Shown here piece after piece: positions 59,743 through 64,000 of a DNA stretch of 64,000 nucleotides; position 1 is the stretch's first letter, and every line of letters starts with the position of its first letter. Location: contig NC_092862.1 of assembly GCF_032062135.1 (NCBI RefSeq), positions 68,461,371 to 68,525,370 of the forward strand, read 5' to 3'. The translations under genes were made by a program, and so were the position numbers. Source of the stretch: Pyxicephalus adspersus. Its lineage: Eukaryota > Chordata > Amphibia > Anura > Pyxicephalidae. Below the pieces are notes generated by a model, which had not been told where the DNA came from, did not search any database, and saw only the letters and a list, made by a program, of their open reading frames with translations.

Positions 59743-62700
59743 GGCATCATGCAGTGGTGTAGAACCATGGATAGCAGCGGTCTTCCTTTGGTGAACCCAA
59801 GATAACAACCTTCTCACAATAAATCTAATGTGATTATCTAAAAAATTAGGGAGTTTATGGAAAAGTTTGAATGTTTCAATGCTGAGGAGGATCTTGAGGG
59901 TTGGGTGTTTACAGTATAGGAAGTTTTGGGGTACACATCTGTTAACATTTGCATGATATGAAGTAAATATCATACATTTGATCACATTTTTTTTACCAAA
60001 AATGTATTTTAAAAGGAAACACTTGGTGTTGTAGGAGACTTGTCTTTACTGTAAATTGACCAAACTTTTATTTCCTGCTATGTACAACTTCACACTGTGA
60101 TAATACAAGCTATGTTATTTGCAAACTGTCCTTGGCATTTAAATCCTTTAAACCTTTCTGTAAAATTATTGACATTTTCCTGCAGAAAAAGGTTACTAAG
60201 AAATACCCTCCTTTAATTTTTCATAGTGAACACTGTTCATAGATCTTTACAGAAACATTATGAGATGTAGCATCTTGGCCCTGACATGTTGGCATATGCA
60301 CATTAGTAATAATTGGAGTACTGGGATAATCTGATATTTTCAAACCAGCGTTTTAATTAGGAACAAACAAACCTGAATTGCCTAATGTTCATCAGCAATA
60401 AACCTGGACTGAGGCTGCTTTCATTATTTTATCATAAAAATTAAAACCACAGAGGGATGAATAGTTGATAATGCATAATAGTAAAAAATATATACATATT
60501 CATGCACAAAACCCATACAAAACACTCTAAGGACAATTTTACATCGACTTCCTATACAGTCATCTGTTTCCCCTTCCTCTGCATCTGATCATGATAATAA
60601 GAAAATGTCCCAGCCAAATTTGGCATAGTTTACCTAACACTGTTAGTAGATGTGGTGTGTGGCCAATACTATGTAAGTACAGTAACATGCTAAAAAGATG
60701 AATTACTTTTAACAACTGCATATTCATAATATGGCACTTGTGTCAGAATTTTCTATGTACAGCTGGGGTGGATGGGAGAATATTTAAAAATTATTTTTAA
60801 TGTGTTTATCGTCACCTGTTTAGTTTAACATACCATCAACATAAATGAGGGTTCAAATCAGATTTATCAGTCCATGTTTAAAAAAAAAAAATATATATAT
60901 ATGTAACTACTAAATAAACTAACTAATAAAATAAAACTAAATGCCAAACATCTAAATAAATACTAATGCATGTGTGTTTTATTTGGCAACAGATTTATAT
61001 GGTCCGTGTGGATGGCTACTAGGGCTTACCCATGTTAGGTGTAAATGATGTTATTCAGTGTGTAATCATTCAAGTATGGCTTTATTGGTCAACCTAATCT
61101 ACCACCCAAAAAAATGATGATTTTTTCATTTTATGCAACATAAAAAGATTTTAGTTTTTTATATTACAGCTAAGAGAAAGAAATTAAAGTGCCAAGGTCA
61201 ACAAAATTTCTCTATATGAAAATTTCTTTATGAGATAAAAGTTTGGGTTTTTTTTTATTCTTTTTCACTAAAAAAAGTTATTTACTGGAAGATTGATCCT
61301 CACCTACTGTTCTGGAGATATCCCTGAAATTATGTATTCCCCCATCACTTGGGTCACTGTGACCCTAATAAAGGTGGATCTGCCTAATGAGAACATGGAT
61401 TATCCTTCCCTACTCGATTATACATAAAAATGGTTTCAGGTTAGCCTGGGAAAGGCCTTTATAGAATAATTCTATATGGATATATGGATGTCCTTTCTTC
61501 ATATGCGTACAATGTATGAGTTTTATTTTTAGTGACAACCAATATTTAAACAACCTGAGTTTGTTTCAATCCAGCTTGTGTTCACACATACAAGCGTTTT
61601 ATTTCAGCACACCACCGAGAACCCTAGGTTTCTTTAAAGGACTTAAAATTATATTTGCATGTTTAATGTTTGAAGTATGCACAAACGTAAATACCAGAAA
61701 CCTCAAACCACTTATTATTTAGTTATAACTATTTTCTCACTTTGTTCTGTAAATCTAAAAGGGAACACAAAGTGAGCCAGCAGGCTTGCATGTAAAGTTA
61801 GATCTGCAGAAAATAATGAGCAATCGAAAAACCGCATTTAATTAAATGATTGAAGATAACTACATCAACATGTTGTGCTTTGACCCAAAACAACATGAAA
61901 GTATCAATCTAAATAACAGACTGATGAATACTAATGGGTGTTTTTGACTTCCACCAACTTCTGGCTCGACTTGATTTAGGAAAGTTCTTCAGAATAACTC
62001 GTCTGATAATTTCTAGTTAAGACAACAGTCTTCTCATTCATTAACTCACCTCATGTTTCTGGTAGTCACAAGCAAACTTAAATATGCAGAGTGACTAAAT
62101 CCTGTGAGTATTCTCTACAAGGGCTAAAATTAACATACACTTGGAAATCACTTGTTTTCACATAGGAATATAAATGAGTAAATAGCACAAAGAGTGTAAT
62201 AATTTACTGCAATGATTTTTTTTCCTTTTACCTTTATATGCTAATAATTTATCTAAATGAAAAGTATGTAATAGTAAATAAACAAATTATAAAGCACAGT
62301 TTCAGTGCCTCCCGTTTTCATATATATCATTCAAACTGTTAATTTAGGGTTGCTCATTCCAGTTAATTTAAATAGAATAGGTCAACCATCCCACATTTGT
62401 GGCCATCAGCTAGAAAAATTATACATAAATCATCATCTAGAATTACACTACTAGACCTCCAGGGCCATTGTGTTGGATTTCTTTTAACAGATAACTGTTG
62501 TTTTTCATTGGTTATAAAAAAACATTAAAGTTATCTCTTTTTACATTCTCCCATCTCTCCTTTAAAGCTTTTGCAATAAAATCTTGGATGGTTTGTGTTT
62601 TAAGGTGGATCTTTTTTATTTTGTTCTAATTAATCTCAATAATTTCTGATAACAAGTTTAGATGGCTAGATGGCTGTTTGCATAATACAAGAATAATTAA

Positions 62701-63274
62701 TAAAATTATTGTAATTGCAATATTAATTAAAAAGGCAATGCATAATATACTGTTACAGAGACCAGCTTTAAAACATGATATCTAGGTTGGCCTAGTTTGT
62801 GGGTTCATTAAGGTAACAGCAAATAAGCATATTTTGTAGTAAATCAGGCCCACTGACTAAGTAAATTATGTATTCACAAAAAAACACCCATCCAACATCC
62901 CCAAACCATAACGTGGCTAATTATTATAGCAGCACTTCCACAACCTAGAGTCCTCATCGTGGGAGGATGGAAGCCTAGCTGGCTGTGTTAGGTTTTTTGA
63001 AAAACAAAGAAAAGGTCAGCTGGAAAATTGGCTGACATTCATTAAATGTCCTCTAGAGATTTCATAAATCTATTAGTATAACTACTGTTTAGATGAAATG
63101 CCTTGGCATAAATACAGTGGGAATGAAGGTGTCCATACACAAGGGAATGTATACAACAACCGGAAGACTGTTTGTGCTTACCTACCATGTACTTCCACCA
63201 CCTTGTTTGGTAGAATATTACACATAAGTGCAAATGTGGCCATACAATGTAGTGTTTACAGGAAAAATAAAATG

Positions 63275-63275
<1 letters not shown>

Positions 63276-63311
<36 letters not shown>
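63276..63311. repeat. (TA)18 microsatellite
   Basis: 36 bases of pure TA. Confidence 0.97.
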
Positions 63312-63313
<2 letters not shown>

Positions 63314-64000
63314 CCCTTATTACTGTGAGCCTTCCTTTCAATATAAAGTTAGTATATAAAACTAGCATCCCCAAGCCACATGGAACTTTATTCTAATTAT
63401 TTTTTCCCACCATACTTATCCACGCAGCAACCCACCTAAAATTACTATATATATTTTCAGTTTTGTCACTTCCTATTACAACAATCTGTCTCATCCCTAA
63501 GTTGTGCTTTTGTCAGGTCATTATCAGGAAAACCCACCTTGAGAATAATACAATACATGGCATTGATGGAGTGCATGCATGTAAAAAGGAAGTGGCTATA
63601 CAAAGACTGTAAGAGATCAGAAGAACTGAGAAGTACAGGATAGCAAGTGATTAAACTAAATATTTTATATTAAAGTAAGAAAGTAAGATTACCAAATGGT
63701 AGATGTTTATAATATACAGTGTTTGAGAAAAATAAACACAACTCAAGGAGGATTTCTATTGACTTGGTCTGGTGGACATTCCATGTTATCCAATATTTCC
63801 AAAACTGCACAGTTGATGGCAAACCACGCCTTTAGTTACAAATTTGCATGTGCTTATGGTCTTGGTTCTTGTTCCAGAGGAGAAAAGCAACCATGCAGTA
63901 AAAAGTGACTTGTCACTTCTAGGAACCATGCAGCAATCCACTAGAGATGCAGCTGTGTGCAACTAACTAAGGTTGAACTTATGGCAAAATGCTGCGGTGA

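Larger units (their letters stand above)
37772..64000 (-). other. Inferred upstream intron or 5' flanking region of the cadherin gene
   Basis: If the acceptor at 37772 is real, this is intron 1; otherwise it is 5' flanking DNA. I see no CpG island promoter: the GC-rich patches near 41.3, 43.3, 50.2 and 51.7 kb are all inside transposons. The true transcription start is therefore probably outside the window or in a low-CpG promoter I cannot recognise. Confidence 0.45.
55491..64000. other. Mostly unique DNA without genes
   Basis: Contains the microsatellites at 57174 and 63276 and the LINE tail at 59641. The intervals of about 56300-56780 and 57480-57760 are free of repeats and of mixed composition, with homeodomain-type words (TTAATTGAAT, CATTAAATTGAATG). 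They read like candidate conserved non-coding elements. A 158-codon frame at 57830-58306 has no recognisable domain. Confidence 0.4.

Overview
This window looks like vertebrate, probably anuran (frog), nuclear DNA. It is AT-rich and almost entirely non-coding. It is packed with short terminal-inverted-repeat DNA transposons, tRNA-derived SINE fragments, LINE 3' tails and long (TA)n, (GATA)n and (CTAT)n microsatellites. Several repeat ends match types I remember from frog genomes; that assignment comes from memory, not from a database search. Bacterial features (operons, ribosome binding sites, CRISPR) are absent and not expected.

The only genuine protein-coding sequence I can defend is one exon on the minus strand, at 37391-37627. 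It encodes the signal peptide, short propeptide, furin site RSKR and mature N-terminus [19 protein letters not shown] of a type II classical cadherin, best matching cadherin-6 (CDH6). The exon ends in a clean GT donor in phase 0. The gene therefore runs toward lower coordinates, and positions 1-37390 would all lie in the next intron, since I found no further cadherin exon there. Positions above about 37771 would be the upstream intron or 5' region. A plausible 5' UTR part (37628-37771) carries two tiny overlapping upstream ORFs.

The rest is a layered transposon record. 1-5 kb: a hAT-type MITE and copies of a GCGGAAC-ended family. 11.3 kb: a TA-flanked MITE. 13.2 kb: a perfect palindromic RFX X-box-like site in unique-looking DNA. 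18.4 kb: an eight-copy 37-bp minisatellite. 21.4, 26.6 and 30.7 kb: three copies of a CpG-rich MITE full of CGAACGATCG-like words; the 26.6 kb copy sits inside a Tigger-like element. 27.6 and 34.1 kb: two related fold-back elements. 35.6 kb: a possible Penelope-like reverse transcriptase relic. 41.2 kb: a hAT element with a perfect 8-bp target duplication, followed by a SINE. 43.2 kb: a TA-flanked element with internal 31-bp repeats. 50.5-52.2 kb: a dead mariner with a TTAA-flanked piggyBac-type element inserted in it. 54.9 kb: a broken Tc1-like transposon whose recognisable catalytic Asp has become Val.

No novel multi-gene system is visible. The points most worth checking are the cadherin exon with its uORFs, the two nested insertions that order several families in time, the CpG-rich palindromic MITE family, the minisatellite, and the X-box-like site.
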